A stretch of 64,000 nt of DNA, taken from the NCBI RefSeq assembly GCF_002812205.1, contig NZ_NPEA01000002.1, forward strand, positions 248,001 to 312,000. Direction: 5' to 3'. Below, one piece after another: positions 36,133-44,785 of this stretch; positions within the stretch are counted from its first letter, which is position 1; every line of letters starts with the position of its first letter. The notes beneath the pieces are model-generated. The model was not told the DNA's origin. It made no database searches and was given only the letters and a program-made list of their open reading frames with translations. A program made the translations under genes and the position numbers. This DNA comes from Leptospira neocaledonica. Its GTDB lineage: Bacteria; Spirochaetota; Leptospiria; Leptospirales; Leptospiraceae.

Positions 36133-36944
36133 GCTCTCAGACTGATTTCAAATTTTTTATCTCCTCCGCGTTTCGCCAGATGGGAACTCTGCTTCGGCTA
36201 ACGTTCATTCAGGTTCTAAGACGTAAGGCAATCTTCTTTTATTTTTCTCTGCTCGGCTTTTTTCTATTGGGAGAATGGACCTGTACCACTTCCGTCGGAG
36301 GTGAGACCAGCCACGGCGTTTCCTCCTATATGTATTTTATCCTGACTTCTTTTTGGAGTCTGGTCTTTCTGGTGATCTTAACTTCGGACCTTCTCCGCCA
36401 AGACATGGATTCTCAGGTCCATACTTTATGGTTGAGTCGTCCAGTGGATCCGTTTGCTTACGTAGGAAGTAAGGGGCTCGCGTTACTAATCTGTGTAGTA
36501 ATTTTTGTACTTCTAGCCTTAGGGATCAGCTCTTGGTTCTCTTTGGAAATTCCTTGGGAATTCCTTTGGTATCAGGGAACCATGATGTTGGTGTATTCGT
36601 TTTTTGTTTTATTGGTTCTCCTGGTAACTCTATTCTCGAACCAGTCCCTTGCAATTGTGAGTTCTCTTGGTCTCATCCTTTTGAGTTGTATTCTGGATTT
36701 TGTAGCGTATAACCAAAATATAGATATGTCAGAGGAAGCGAGTGATATCAAAAAATTCGTTCTAAAAACGATCTACTGGGTTCTGCCTCAGGTCGGGACG
36801 GTTTTTTATCATTCTTTTGCACTTTTTCTGGGAAAGGCAGATCCTAAAAATTTCTATGGACCTTATTCTTTCGTCCAAGTAGGAGCATGGATCGTCATTT
36901 TAAAATCCACTCTTTGGTGGAGCACTCGGCACAAAGAGATTTAG
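36129..36944 (+). CDS. ABC transporter permease
   Basis: A six-helix membrane protein of 271 residues of the ABC-2/NatB-like class, pairing with the ATPase gene upstream. TTG at 36129 overlaps the upstream stop (TTGA); an in-frame ATG at 36180 is an alternative. The hydrophobic stretches begin near residues 38, 65, 110, 140, 175 and 240; the periplasmic loop contains CTTSVGGETSHG. No substrate motif. Confidence 0.88.
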   Translation: MSSQTDFKFFISSAFRQMGTLLRLTFIQVLRRKAIFFYFSLLGFFLLGEWTCTTSVGGETSHGVSSYMYFILTSFWSLVFLVILTSDLLRQDMDSQVHTLWLSRPVDPFAYVGSKGLALLICVVIFVLLALGISSWFSLEIPWEFLWYQGTMMLVYSFFVLLVLLVTLFSNQSLAIVSSLGLILLSCILDFVAYNQNIDMSEEASDIKKFVLKTIYWVLPQVGTVFYHSFALFLGKADPKNFYGPYSFVQVGAWIVILKSTLWWSTRHKEI

Positions 36945-36976
36945 CCCTTCAGGGGTTAGGGGAATTTAATCTAGGG

Positions 36977-37006
36977 TTGACAAAACCTGCTCAGCAGTAG
37001 GATATA
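36977..37006 (+). promoter_or_regulatory. Promoter of the GHKL-HDOD gene with dyad in spacer
   Basis: TTGACA at 36977-36982 and GATATA at 37001-37006, spacer 18, about 25 bases before the ATG. CTGCT-C-AGCAG (36987-36997) is a perfect dyad inside the spacer and could be an operator. Confidence 0.5.
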
Positions 37007-37029
37007 GCAGGCCCTTCCGCCGAGCGAAA

Positions 37030-38553
37030 ATGAATATAAATTGGTACCATTTCGAAAAGGAAGGATACTATCTGAGCGTTCGGAACGTAAACGAACGCAT
37101 TGAAAAGCTAAATCCTCTCTATATCCGTTTCACCACCTTGAACAAAAGTGTGGATAAATTAATAAGCGTTCTTTTGGACAGGTACCTGGTCTACTTGGAT
37201 GCGATCTCCCTCAAAGAATCCGTTTTTTCTATCTTAAGAGAAAGTGCGATGAACGCCGTTAAGGCAAATTCCAAACGTATCTTTTTCGCCGAAAACAATC
37301 TGAACATTTCCAATCCGGACGATTACGTACGAGGGATGGCGAATTTCAAAAAGGAAATGATCAAGGACAAGGAAAGATATGCTGCCTTGTTGGAAAAAGT
37401 TAAATTTCATTGTTTGATTACTTTAGCTTTTAATCGAACCAGCTTCTTGATGAGGGTCTCGAATAACGCTCCTATCATTCCGGAAGAATTAAAACGTGTA
37501 GAGAACAGAATCGGTAAGAGTAAGGAATACAACGACTTGGGAGAGGTTTTCGCAGACCACGCGGATGACTCCGAAGGAGCAGGTCTTGGACTTGCAATGT
37601 CCCTTCTGATGTTAAAGAACGAAGGGATAGCTGCTGATTCTTATAAGCTAAAGGCAGAAGGCGGGATCACTTCGGCTTATATCAAAATTCCTTTGGATTA
37701 CAAACATCGAAATGTTTCCTACCAACGTACTGTGGAAATTATCGCTGAGATAGATAAACTTCCTACATTCCCTGAAAACTTAAATCAGATCATGAGTCTG
37801 ATCAATAAACCTGATTCTTCCATCCAGCAGATCACCGAACAAGTCGGAAGGGACGTTTCTTTATCTACTAATATTCTGAAACTCGCCAATTCTGCTTCCT
37901 TTGCTCAAGGAAGAAAGGTGGAAACATTAGAAGATGCGATCAAGTTGATCGGTCTATCAGAATTAAATAATATTCTTTTGAGCCTCGGAACCAAAAAGAT
38001 CCTGGAAGAAAGATACAAAGAGTTCGAACATATCTGGGAGATGTCCAGTCTTTCCGCTTATATTTGCAGAAGATTAGGAGAAAGAATGGGGTGGAAGAAA
38101 ACATTCCTGACAAATCTGGTTTGCGCGGCACTTCTTCATAATATAGGGCTTGTACTTTTACTTTCTTTAGAAGGGGAGACGATCGAAAAGTTAACCGATA
38201 TCTCCGGCAAAAAACTTTTACCTTCTACCTTAGGTCTCGAAGAAGCAGCACTAGGTATTACTCATACTTCTTTAGGAGGTATGATCTGTGAAAAATGGAA
38301 TTTCTCTGATACAATCAAGGTCGCTGCGGAATACCATCATAGACCATTGATGGCCAAAAAGGAATCCAGGGACGTTGTATTTGCTGTCTACTTATCCGAT
38401 TGGATCATAGAATGTCTGGATGGAAAAGCGGATCCTGCTGCAATTCACTGGGAAGTCCTACAACATTTCGGTTTTAAAAAAGACGAAGAATGGTTGGAGT
38501 TCGGTAAGAAGGTTATAGAAGAATACAAAGCCTTCCAAAAATATTCGACCTGA
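37030..38553 (+). CDS. GHKL ATPase-HDOD fusion signalling protein
   Basis: A 507-residue protein in two parts. Residues ~40-225 form a histidine-kinase-type ATPase domain: SILRESAMNAVKAN (N-box) and EGAGLGLAMSLLMLKNEG (G-box) are visible, but no HisKA dimerisation segment or phospho-acceptor His. Residues ~235-450 are an HDOD domain (LPTFPENLNQIMSLINKPDSS, then LLHNIGLVLLL), a degenerate HD fold used in signalling and often linked to cyclic-di-GMP. The fusion may sense nucleotide and control a partner. It is monocistronic with a good promoter. Partner and function unknown. Confidence 0.85.
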   Translation: MNINWYHFEKEGYYLSVRNVNERIEKLNPLYIRFTTLNKSVDKLISVLLDRYLVYLDAISLKESVFSILRESAMNAVKANSKRIFFAENNLNISNPDDYVRGMANFKKEMIKDKERYAALLEKVKFHCLITLAFNRTSFLMRVSNNAPIIPEELKRVENRIGKSKEYNDLGEVFADHADDSEGAGLGLAMSLLMLKNEGIAADSYKLKAEGGITSAYIKIPLDYKHRNVSYQRTVEIIAEIDKLPTFPENLNQIMSLINKPDSSIQQITEQVGRDVSLSTNILKLANSASFAQGRKVETLEDAIKLIGLSELNNILLSLGTKKILEERYKEFEHIWEMSSLSAYICRRLGERMGWKKTFLTNLVCAALLHNIGLVLLLSLEGETIEKLTDISGKKLLPSTLGLEEAALGITHTSLGGMICEKWNFSDTIKVAAEYHHRPLMAKKESRDVVFAVYLSDWIIECLDGKADPAAIHWEVLQHFGFKKDEEWLEFGKKVIEEYKAFQKYST

Positions 38554-38730
38554 TCCTTTTCATCTCAAAAAAAACTTTACAACCCTTATTACACCCGTAA
38601 GTCTAATATTAAGTTTGCATATGATTGCCTGATTGTTTACAACCTTTTCCCCAAAGGCCCCTCGTATCACGGGGGAGTTACATGAAATAGTCTGATTGAC
38701 TGCCTATGTATATAGGTTTGGGCAAAATAA

Positions 38731-39858
38731 ATGGATCAAAAACCATCTTTGAATTTATCCGTATGGGATGCGGATAGAGAAAAAGAATTTATCAAAATTT
38801 CAGAGGACCTCGGTGTTTCCGATCCGATCTCTGCAAGGATTATCGGAGAACAAGGCCAAGAGTTTCGACTCGAACTAGGAAGTATAAAAGAAGAAGGTAC
38901 TGGAATTTTAACCGGGGCACTTCGTTTTAATGCAAACTCTAGTTTGGATCTACCGGTTGCAGGAGATTGGGTCCTCGTCACAAAATTAAGCGGAGAAGAA
39001 TATCTTATCCACAAGGTTCTTCCTAGAAGAAGTCTACTTGTTCGAAAAGTTAAGGGAGAAATTTTAAAACCGGACCCTATCTGTGCGAACATGGATCGGA
39101 TTTTTCTATTACAAGGTTTAGATGGAGATTTTCAGCCAAGAAGATTAGAAAGAACTTTAGTCCAGATCTGGGAAAGTAAGGCGACACCTGTTGTTGTGCT
39201 TACCAAGAAAGATTTGTATTCAGATAGACAAGAAGAACTTCAAGAAAAGATCGATATAGTTCGAAAATCTTGTCCCGGTGTGGAAGTATTTTCCGTTTCC
39301 AATCATAAACAAGAAGGTTTGGAAGAACTGGCAATGTTTTGGAAAGACGGATCTATATCCGCTTTTATAGGATCTTCCGGCGTTGGTAAGTCTTCTCTTC
39401 TCAATTTATTGATCGGAGAAAGGATCAGATCCGTAAACGAAGTCAGAGAATCGGATTCCAAAGGAAGACATACCACTACGAATCGATGGATGTTTCGTTT
39501 GGATTCCGGTGCTTGGATCTTGGATACTCCAGGTATGAGGGAGATCCAACTTTGGTCCGATGGTTCTGGATTGGAAGAAACCTTTCCTGAAATTTTCGAA
39601 GCTGCTTCTAATTGTAGATTCCAAGATTGTTCGCATATAAGCGAGCCTGATTGTGGAGTAAAAGACGCGATAGAGTCGGGCAAAATTTCGGACGAAAGAT
39701 GGACAAGTTATAGGAAACTCAAAAGAGAATTGGAAAGAACTGCAAATTTGAGTTCTCCTAACTCGGTTGAATTCAGGGAACAAAAAGCGAAGTGGAGATC
39801 TATCCACAAAGAACAAAAAAGAATGCAACAACAACGAGATCGAGAAAGGTATCGTTAG
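38731..39858 (+). CDS. rsgA: Ribosome small-subunit-dependent GTPase A
   Basis: A circularly permuted GTPase that helps late maturation of the 30S subunit. N-terminal OB fold (residues ~40-105), G4 motif LTKKDLYS before G1 GSSGVGKSSLLN and G3 DTPGMREI, as expected for the permuted order. The C-terminal zinc knuckle CRFQDCSHISEPDC carries the Cys/His ligands. Length 375 is normal. The 177-base gap before it holds a dyad CCTAT-GTAT-ATAGG and little else. Its 3' end faces the three-Cys-motif cassette. Confidence 0.95.
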   Translation: MDQKPSLNLSVWDADREKEFIKISEDLGVSDPISARIIGEQGQEFRLELGSIKEEGTGILTGALRFNANSSLDLPVAGDWVLVTKLSGEEYLIHKVLPRRSLLVRKVKGEILKPDPICANMDRIFLLQGLDGDFQPRRLERTLVQIWESKATPVVVLTKKDLYSDRQEELQEKIDIVRKSCPGVEVFSVSNHKQEGLEELAMFWKDGSISAFIGSSGVGKSSLLNLLIGERIRSVNEVRESDSKGRHTTTNRWMFRLDSGAWILDTPGMREIQLWSDGSGLEETFPEIFEAASNCRFQDCSHISEPDCGVKDAIESGKISDERWTSYRKLKRELERTANLSSPNSVEFREQKAKWRSIHKEQKRMQQQRDRERYR

Positions 39859-39867
39859 AGATTTTTC

Positions 39868-39903
39868 TAAGCATGGTTATATATTTTCATATAACCATGC
39901 TTA
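39868..39903. terminator. 15-bp perfect inverted repeat at rsgA/cassette boundary
   Basis: TAAGCATGGTTATAT (39868-39882) and its exact complement (39889-39903) flank a six-base loop. It starts ten bases after the rsgA stop and ends on the stop codon of the Gp37/Gp68-like gene. It is AT-rich, and neither side has a T-tract, so a bidirectional terminator is probable but not certain. It also marks the edge of the AT-rich cassette. Confidence 0.55.
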
Positions 39904-40692
39904 AGCAGTTTGCTGGAGAGATTTACGTCTATCTAAAATGATGGAACGAATAGGCACCTCTTTTAACTTGATTGTAGGGAATTCGCTAAAGGTTTTTCCT
40001 AATAAAGTACGGCCTGTTAGATGTTTTCTTACTCCTCCCCATTGTTTAAAAAAGAATGGAACTTTATTATTTTTACATTGCTTGTAGATAGAAAGTACCC
40101 AATCTTTTTCTATTGGTCTGCTTCTTGGCCCGCTTTCTCCTCCAACGATTACCCAGTCGATTTTTTTTAAATTAATAAATCCAAGGTCTTCTAATAAAGG
40201 TTCTATGGATAAGAATTTTGTAGAAATGTTCGTATTTTGAAGTAAAGAGATTCGAGGGATTCCATGCTTTCTATTTTCAACACTTACTCCCAGCCATATA
40301 TGTTTAAAATCAGAAAATTCTTTTAAGACAGTATCGAAGAGTCTTTTCATTCTTTCTGGCCTTTTGGTTAAGACTTGATATATGTGCCAATCAGCTAAAC
40401 GCATTACAGAAAAAACTCTATATATATATTCATCAGGAATATCTTCATGAAAAAGATCACTCATTGAGTTTACAAAAATTTTTTTAGGTGTTTGCCATTT
40501 TAATGGTTCTTCCAGTTTCTCTGGAACCAGCTTAAGGTCGAAACCGAACTCGAAAGGATGTCCAGGGACGCCCCTAAATCTTTCCGAGAATGTCTCTGCA
40601 TAGCAATTCTTACAGCCTGCACTGATTTTAGTGCAACCTCTTGTAGGGTTCCATGTTGCATCGGTCCATTCAATATTGCTGTAACTGCTCAT
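39901..40692 (-). CDS. Three-Cys-motif protein, phage Gp37/Gp68 family (DUF5131)
   Basis: A 263-residue member of the Gp37/Gp68 (PF07505, DUF5131) family. IEWTDATWNPTRGC at the N-terminus and the Cys set C20-x6-C27-x2-C30 give the three-Cys motif; LSIEPLLEDLG and WVIVGGESGPRSRP are family hallmarks. The motif resembles an atypical iron-sulfur site like that of radical SAM enzymes, though not the CX3CX2C standard. The gene follows TcmP by 53 bases on the same strand. Members occur on phages and in genomic islands; the reaction is not known. AT-rich compared with flanking rsgA and ksgA. Confidence 0.9.
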   Translation of the reverse strand: MSSYSNIEWTDATWNPTRGCTKISAGCKNCYAETFSERFRGVPGHPFEFGFDLKLVPEKLEEPLKWQTPKKIFVNSMSDLFHEDIPDEYIYRVFSVMRLADWHIYQVLTKRPERMKRLFDTVLKEFSDFKHIWLGVSVENRKHGIPRISLLQNTNISTKFLSIEPLLEDLGFINLKKIDWVIVGGESGPRSRPIEKDWVLSIYKQCKNNKVPFFFKQWGGVRKHLTGRTLLGKTFSEFPTIKLKEVPIRSIILDRRKSLQQTA

Positions 40693-40745
40693 AAATCAAT
40701 TCTTCCTAATAATCATTATATCGGTTGATATAGACAAATACTCTA

Positions 40746-41891
40746 CTAGTATAAAACAATTTCCCAGCTTCGTATCTTTCCTTTTTGCCACGCTTGAAAA
40801 CTGACCGCTATTGTTCCGGAAAATTTTATTTTTCCCTCTCCTTTCAAATTCTTTAATACTTCCCTCGAATGCTCAGGTAAATGTCCAGCTTTCAAAGTAA
40901 ATTCATATAGTTCCAAATTGTTCTTTATGTTTCTGTTTATGATTTCTTTTCGCACATTTTCTTGAAATAATTCTTTCTTGGATTTGGCCTTGTGCTCAGG
41001 AAATAGTTCCTCTTCTTGCTTTTCTATATCTTTATCGATATCAAAATTTGCCTCGCCATTGATTGGATTTTCTTTCCAAGCTCGATGTAAAAATTTATCG
41101 CAAGCTCGTAAACTAGAAGCGCCAAAAATTAAACCATGGACATTCAATCCTTTTTTAAGAGAGAAAGGGAAAAGTATGGTTTCATTTCCGTCTGGGATTA
41201 GCTTTTTGTAATGATTTAAAATGACTCTATGAATGAATTCATGCGGAGCTTTTTCAATATCATTTGCATTTATTCCTAAATGCTTTAAGAAGGTAGGTTC
41301 TTTGTGAAAGCGCGCAATATGGCCAGAAGAAACAAAAAAAAGAAAATCAGTTATTTTTATCGATATTAATTCTTTAAATCTATTGTCGCTTACCCATTTA
41401 ACTCCGTTTTGATCTAAGAAAACCAAATTAGGAATTTTCTTTTTGAGTATAACTTCTATAGAGGAGAAATGTTTTTCGAAATCTAAATTGCTTGTGTTGA
41501 CGTTAATATAGTTCTCTAATTCAGGATATTTTTTAAGAAAAATGCCTACATTTTCTGCTAGTTTTTCAAATTTTTCTAAATTATACTCATTCAAATATAT
41601 ATTAATTTTTGTAGGGTTTTTTCTGAGATGAGGAAGGAATTCATTAATGGTCTTCAAGATTAGCATTGGACTTCCTGGTTTTTTAGCAATATCGTAACCT
41701 GGACCAGCAAAAGAATCAAAAATATTAATCTCAGTTATTTGCTTTGGCATAATAAAGGTAGGAAGCCAGTCTTTTAAATATTTTTGAAATAAGGATAATT
41801 TTACTAGTGTCGCTTCATCAAAAGCGTCTTCGTGCAAGTCTTTTATTGTCATTAGCTTTGTTTGAGTCCTTCGAAAAATGCCATCTTGCAT
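40746..41891 (-). CDS. tcmP: Three-Cys-motif partner protein TcmP
   Basis: A 381-residue protein of the TcmP family, which is almost always encoded beside a three-Cys-motif Gp37/Gp68 protein, as here. INIFDSFAGPGYD (about residues 56-67) and GSPMLILKTI (73-82) are the family hallmarks. FDSFAGPG followed by an acidic residue in INIYLNEYN and VFLDQNGVKW resembles motifs I, II and IV of a SAM-dependent methyltransferase, with DQNG where DPxG is usual. That methyltransferase reading is my inference. The ATG at 41891 is used; 41852 is an alternative. Hand-counted stretches are only 25-30% G+C. The pair is likely a recent acquisition between two core genes. Confidence 0.88.
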   Translation of the reverse strand: MQDGIFRRTQTKLMTIKDLHEDAFDEATLVKLSLFQKYLKDWLPTFIMPKQITEINIFDSFAGPGYDIAKKPGSPMLILKTINEFLPHLRKNPTKINIYLNEYNLEKFEKLAENVGIFLKKYPELENYINVNTSNLDFEKHFSSIEVILKKKIPNLVFLDQNGVKWVSDNRFKELISIKITDFLFFVSSGHIARFHKEPTFLKHLGINANDIEKAPHEFIHRVILNHYKKLIPDGNETILFPFSLKKGLNVHGLIFGASSLRACDKFLHRAWKENPINGEANFDIDKDIEKQEEELFPEHKAKSKKELFQENVRKEIINRNIKNNLELYEFTLKAGHLPEHSREVLKNLKGEGKIKFSGTIAVSFQAWQKGKIRSWEIVLY

Positions 41892-41956
41892 TTATAGTCG
41901 ATATTATAATCAAACTTCTTAATGCTTTTTTGCGTTAGTCAATCTTTAAAGAAATA

Positions 41957-41972
41957 CGGAATGAGTATTCCG
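41957..41972 (-). terminator. Hairpin terminator after ksgA
   Basis: CGGAAT-GAGT-ATTCCG lies 11 bases after the ksgA stop in the direction of transcription and is followed by TATTTCTTT on that strand. A nearly identical hairpin is found at 44754-44771. Confidence 0.55.
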
Positions 41973-41983
41973 AGTTTACATGT

Positions 41984-42859
41984 TTAGACCGGAAAAAGAT
42001 CAACAACTTTATAAAAATCTTCTGCATTTAACTCTTCCGGTCTTTTATCTAAAGAAATTCCCGCAGACTCTATACATTCTTTCAATCTAGATCTTAAATT
42101 CTCTTCGGAGATCGGAAGAGGCAAGCCGTTCGGATAAAAAGAATCCAAAGGAGCTTCTTTGATAGAAGAACCTATTTTTTTTCTTTTCCCCCAAAATAAG
42201 GTTCTGCATAAAATTTCTAAAACCTGGTAGGATTCTTTCTTTGGGAATCTTTTGTTTGAAACAAATATAAGAACACTGGAATCCACATTAGGAGAAGGAT
42301 AAAAACACCCTGCCTTGATCGTTTTTTTACTTTGGAATTTTCCGTAAGCTCCTGCGTAGATAGAGAGAGAAGAAATTTCCTTTGTGACCCTTTGTGCGAA
42401 TTCTTTTTGGACTAAAAAAACTGCTCCCTGCAAATTCGGAAGTTTTTCTAAAGAAAGAAGGATGAGCTCGGAGGTGATATAATAAGGTAGATTACCGAAT
42501 AAAAAACAGGTGCTATTCTCTTTATCGGATAGAGTATCTCTTGCGTCTCCTAAAATGATCTCTGTCCCTGGAAGGAACTCATTTAACCATTTATAATATA
42601 CTGGGTCAATCTCGTATAATCTAAGTTTTTTTCCGAGCCCGTATAGAATATGGGAAAGTGCACCCAGGCCAGGGCCGATTTCCAAGATGAGTTCCGATTT
42701 TTCTAAAAGTTCTGGTGCCGCGCTGGAAAATAAAGTTTTTACTGCGTTTGGGTCTATTAGAAAGTTTTGTCCCCATTTTTTGAGAGGGGCAGACGATCTT
42801 TCGGATAAGAATTCCCGGATGACATTGGGTTTATAAAACGGGTATTCCGGGGAGCTCAT
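41984..42859 (-). CDS. ksgA: 16S rRNA dimethyladenosine transferase
   Basis: Methylates two adjacent adenines in the 3' end hairpin of 16S rRNA, using SAM, late in 30S assembly. Motif I ILEIGPGLGALSH and motif IV NLPYYITSE are textbook; KKWGQNFLIDPNAV is the family start. I use ATG at 42859, four bases after GGAGG, although the frame is open to 42895; this overlaps comEC by 29 bases. rsgA, another 30S-assembly gene, lies beyond the inserted cassette. Confidence 0.95.
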   Translation of the reverse strand: MSSPEYPFYKPNVIREFLSERSSAPLKKWGQNFLIDPNAVKTLFSSAAPELLEKSELILEIGPGLGALSHILYGLGKKLRLYEIDPVYYKWLNEFLPGTEIILGDARDTLSDKENSTCFLFGNLPYYITSELILLSLEKLPNLQGAVFLVQKEFAQRVTKEISSLSIYAGAYGKFQSKKTIKAGCFYPSPNVDSSVLIFVSNKRFPKKESYQVLEILCRTLFWGKRKKIGSSIKEAPLDSFYPNGLPLPISEENLRSRLKECIESAGISLDKRPEELNAEDFYKVVDLFPV

Positions 42860-44720
42860 CACCTCCAATAAACTTCCAACCGGGAGCGATTCCAAGCTGT
42901 TTTCTGAATCGATTCCATTCTCTCGGATCTTCCTTGATCCGAAATCTTGGCAAAATCAGTATGATCCCTTCTCCGTTTTTTGTCTGGTTTGTCAATTTCA
43001 AAAGTGAATCTTTCCCTACCTCGAATCGTATCAGCCTTTGGCCTGGATCAGGTAAATGAAATTCTCTTAGCTTAGGAATTAAGATCCAATTTTCGAAACC
43101 CGCAATCTTTGGTTTTTCTTTCCCTCCATATTTGAGAGATACATTTTGATTTCTTTTCAAACATTCGGAGATCCAGTCCAAGCAGGATTCATGCTCTATA
43201 TAGATCTCCCTTAAGGTTTCGGAATTTCCACAGAATCGTTCTGGATCTTTTCCCAAGGACTTATGTAGAATTTTGGAACTATACTTACATTTTCCTGCAA
43301 TGACTAATCTGCTTTTCTCTTGAACGAGGAAGGTGAAACGATCTCCAAAAAATACATCAGGGAGTCGGATCCATGTGGAAGAATTTGCTAATAAAAATTG
43401 GAAACCACAGCAGATTGTAAATCCGAGGATCCAGATCTTTTTGAAAAGCGCCGCTCTAACGGTTTTTTTCTTTAAAGAATTAGAAAGATCCAATTTGGAA
43501 TTTTCTATTTTACCGGCAGGAAGTAGTTTCCAAAGAAATAAGAAAAATAAGAATAAAAACCAGATCCCTAATCCGAAAAACTTTGTTTCACCTCTGTAAT
43601 GATGTACCCAATTCCAATTTGATTTTCCCCAATAAACGGTAGTAATTTCTAAAATTTCCAAGAGGAATAAGACGATTTTCCAGATGGGTTCGGCGAGAAT
43701 AGAAAGATATATCGATTCCAATACTAAAGAAAAATATAATAAAGGAAGTAATATCCCGCAAATTGGGACTAAGATCAGATTTAATCCGAGTGACCCGAAA
43801 CTATAACTTCCGAAAAAGTAAATTAAAGAAGGTAAGGTTCCGATCCCTGCGGATAAAGAAACCAAAAGATTTTCTCTCCAAAATCCTATAAATCGATTTA
43901 GGATTGTTTTATCTTCCGGGAGCGGAGGTAAACATTTTTGGAAAATTGGAAGCAAAAGTAAAATGCCTGAAACCGCTCCGAAAGAGAGTAAAAAAGAAAC
44001 TCCAAAAGAACGAACAGGATCCCAAAGATAAACTAGTCCGGCAGAAGAGACCAATAGATCCGCAGGTTTTGACTTTCGGAAGAACAAAGATTGTAAAAGT
44101 ATCCAGGCGGAAAATATCCAAGCTCTTGCAAGCGAGATTGGAAAACCTAAGCAGGCCAAGTATAATAGTCCGAATAATACGGGGAGTATTCTAGGAATAT
44201 AATAACCTAAAAAAGGAATTCGTTTTAAGATCGCGAACATACATCCGATTAAAATTCCTAAATGCAAGCCGGAGGCAGCGAATAAATGTAAAATCCCTCC
44301 TTCTCTTGCATTCTTTTTAAATTCTTTGTCTAAACCTTTTGCATCTCCTAAAACCAAACCTAAGGAAATTTCTCTGGCTCTACCTTCTATTTTTGCTTCA
44401 TCTAAGGTTTGGTTGATCTTTTGGGAGAATTCTTTTTTCCAAGATATTGATTCTTCTAGAAAAGGCGCGGATCTTTTGGTATAACCACAAATTGCCAAAA
44501 CAAAGAATAAAATTACGCCCCAGGAAAAGCAGGAGATCTTTTTACCAAAGAACAAGAGAGAAAAGAGTATTATATTAATTGAATGTGCTGCTGCCCAAAT
44601 TAGGACCAGATCCGGAAAGAAAATATCTATAAATAAAGAAGATAGAAGTCCGAGAACTAGATAGGAAAATAATGAGGAAGGAATCCAATCCTGGTAATTT
44701 TGTTCCAAGTATTCGCCCAT
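42831..44720 (-). CDS. ComEC/Rec2-type membrane protein, without metallo-beta-lactamase domain
   Basis: The competence domain is clear: LGDAKGLDKEFKKNAREGGILHLFAASGLHLGILIG near residue 120-160, then ~8 helices to residue 400. ComEC proteins form the DNA uptake channel of competent bacteria. The C-terminal ~190 residues are soluble but show no HxHxDH metallo-beta-lactamase motif that many ComEC carry, so nuclease activity is not expected. Length 629. The ksgA start lies inside its end, so the pair is coupled. Competence in this organism is unproven. Confidence 0.88.
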   Translation of the reverse strand: MGEYLEQNYQDWIPSSLFSYLVLGLLSSLFIDIFFPDLVLIWAAAHSINIILFSLLFFGKKISCFSWGVILFFVLAICGYTKRSAPFLEESISWKKEFSQKINQTLDEAKIEGRAREISLGLVLGDAKGLDKEFKKNAREGGILHLFAASGLHLGILIGCMFAILKRIPFLGYYIPRILPVLFGLLYLACLGFPISLARAWIFSAWILLQSLFFRKSKPADLLVSSAGLVYLWDPVRSFGVSFLLSFGAVSGILLLLPIFQKCLPPLPEDKTILNRFIGFWRENLLVSLSAGIGTLPSLIYFFGSYSFGSLGLNLILVPICGILLPLLYFSLVLESIYLSILAEPIWKIVLFLLEILEITTVYWGKSNWNWVHHYRGETKFFGLGIWFLFLFFLFLWKLLPAGKIENSKLDLSNSLKKKTVRAALFKKIWILGFTICCGFQFLLANSSTWIRLPDVFFGDRFTFLVQEKSRLVIAGKCKYSSKILHKSLGKDPERFCGNSETLREIYIEHESCLDWISECLKRNQNVSLKYGGKEKPKIAGFENWILIPKLREFHLPDPGQRLIRFEVGKDSLLKLTNQTKNGEGIILILPRFRIKEDPREWNRFRKQLGIAPGWKFIGGDELPGIPVL

Positions 44721-44753
44721 ACGAATTCATGTTTGGGAGAATCGGAATTGTGA

Positions 44754-44771
44754 GCGGAATTCTCATTCCGC
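44754..44771. repeat. Hairpin GCGGAAT-TCTC-ATTCCGC between trpS and comEC
   Basis: Seven-base arms around TCTC, between the trpS stop and the comEC start. No T-tract on the transcribed strand. The minus-strand sequence reads CGGAATGAGAATTCCG, one base different from the ksgA terminator (CGGAATGAGTATTCCG). Confidence 0.5.
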
Positions 44772-44785
44772 GGTACATTTTAATA

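Noticed and set aside
39406..39834. 142-residue minus-strand frame within rsgA
   Set aside because: Fully antisense to a well-conserved gene; no motif and no ribosome binding site.
39901..41891. The Gp37/Gp68 and TcmP pair as part of a prophage
   Set aside because: No capsid, tail, terminase or integrase gene is nearby; it looks like a small cassette, not a prophage remnant.
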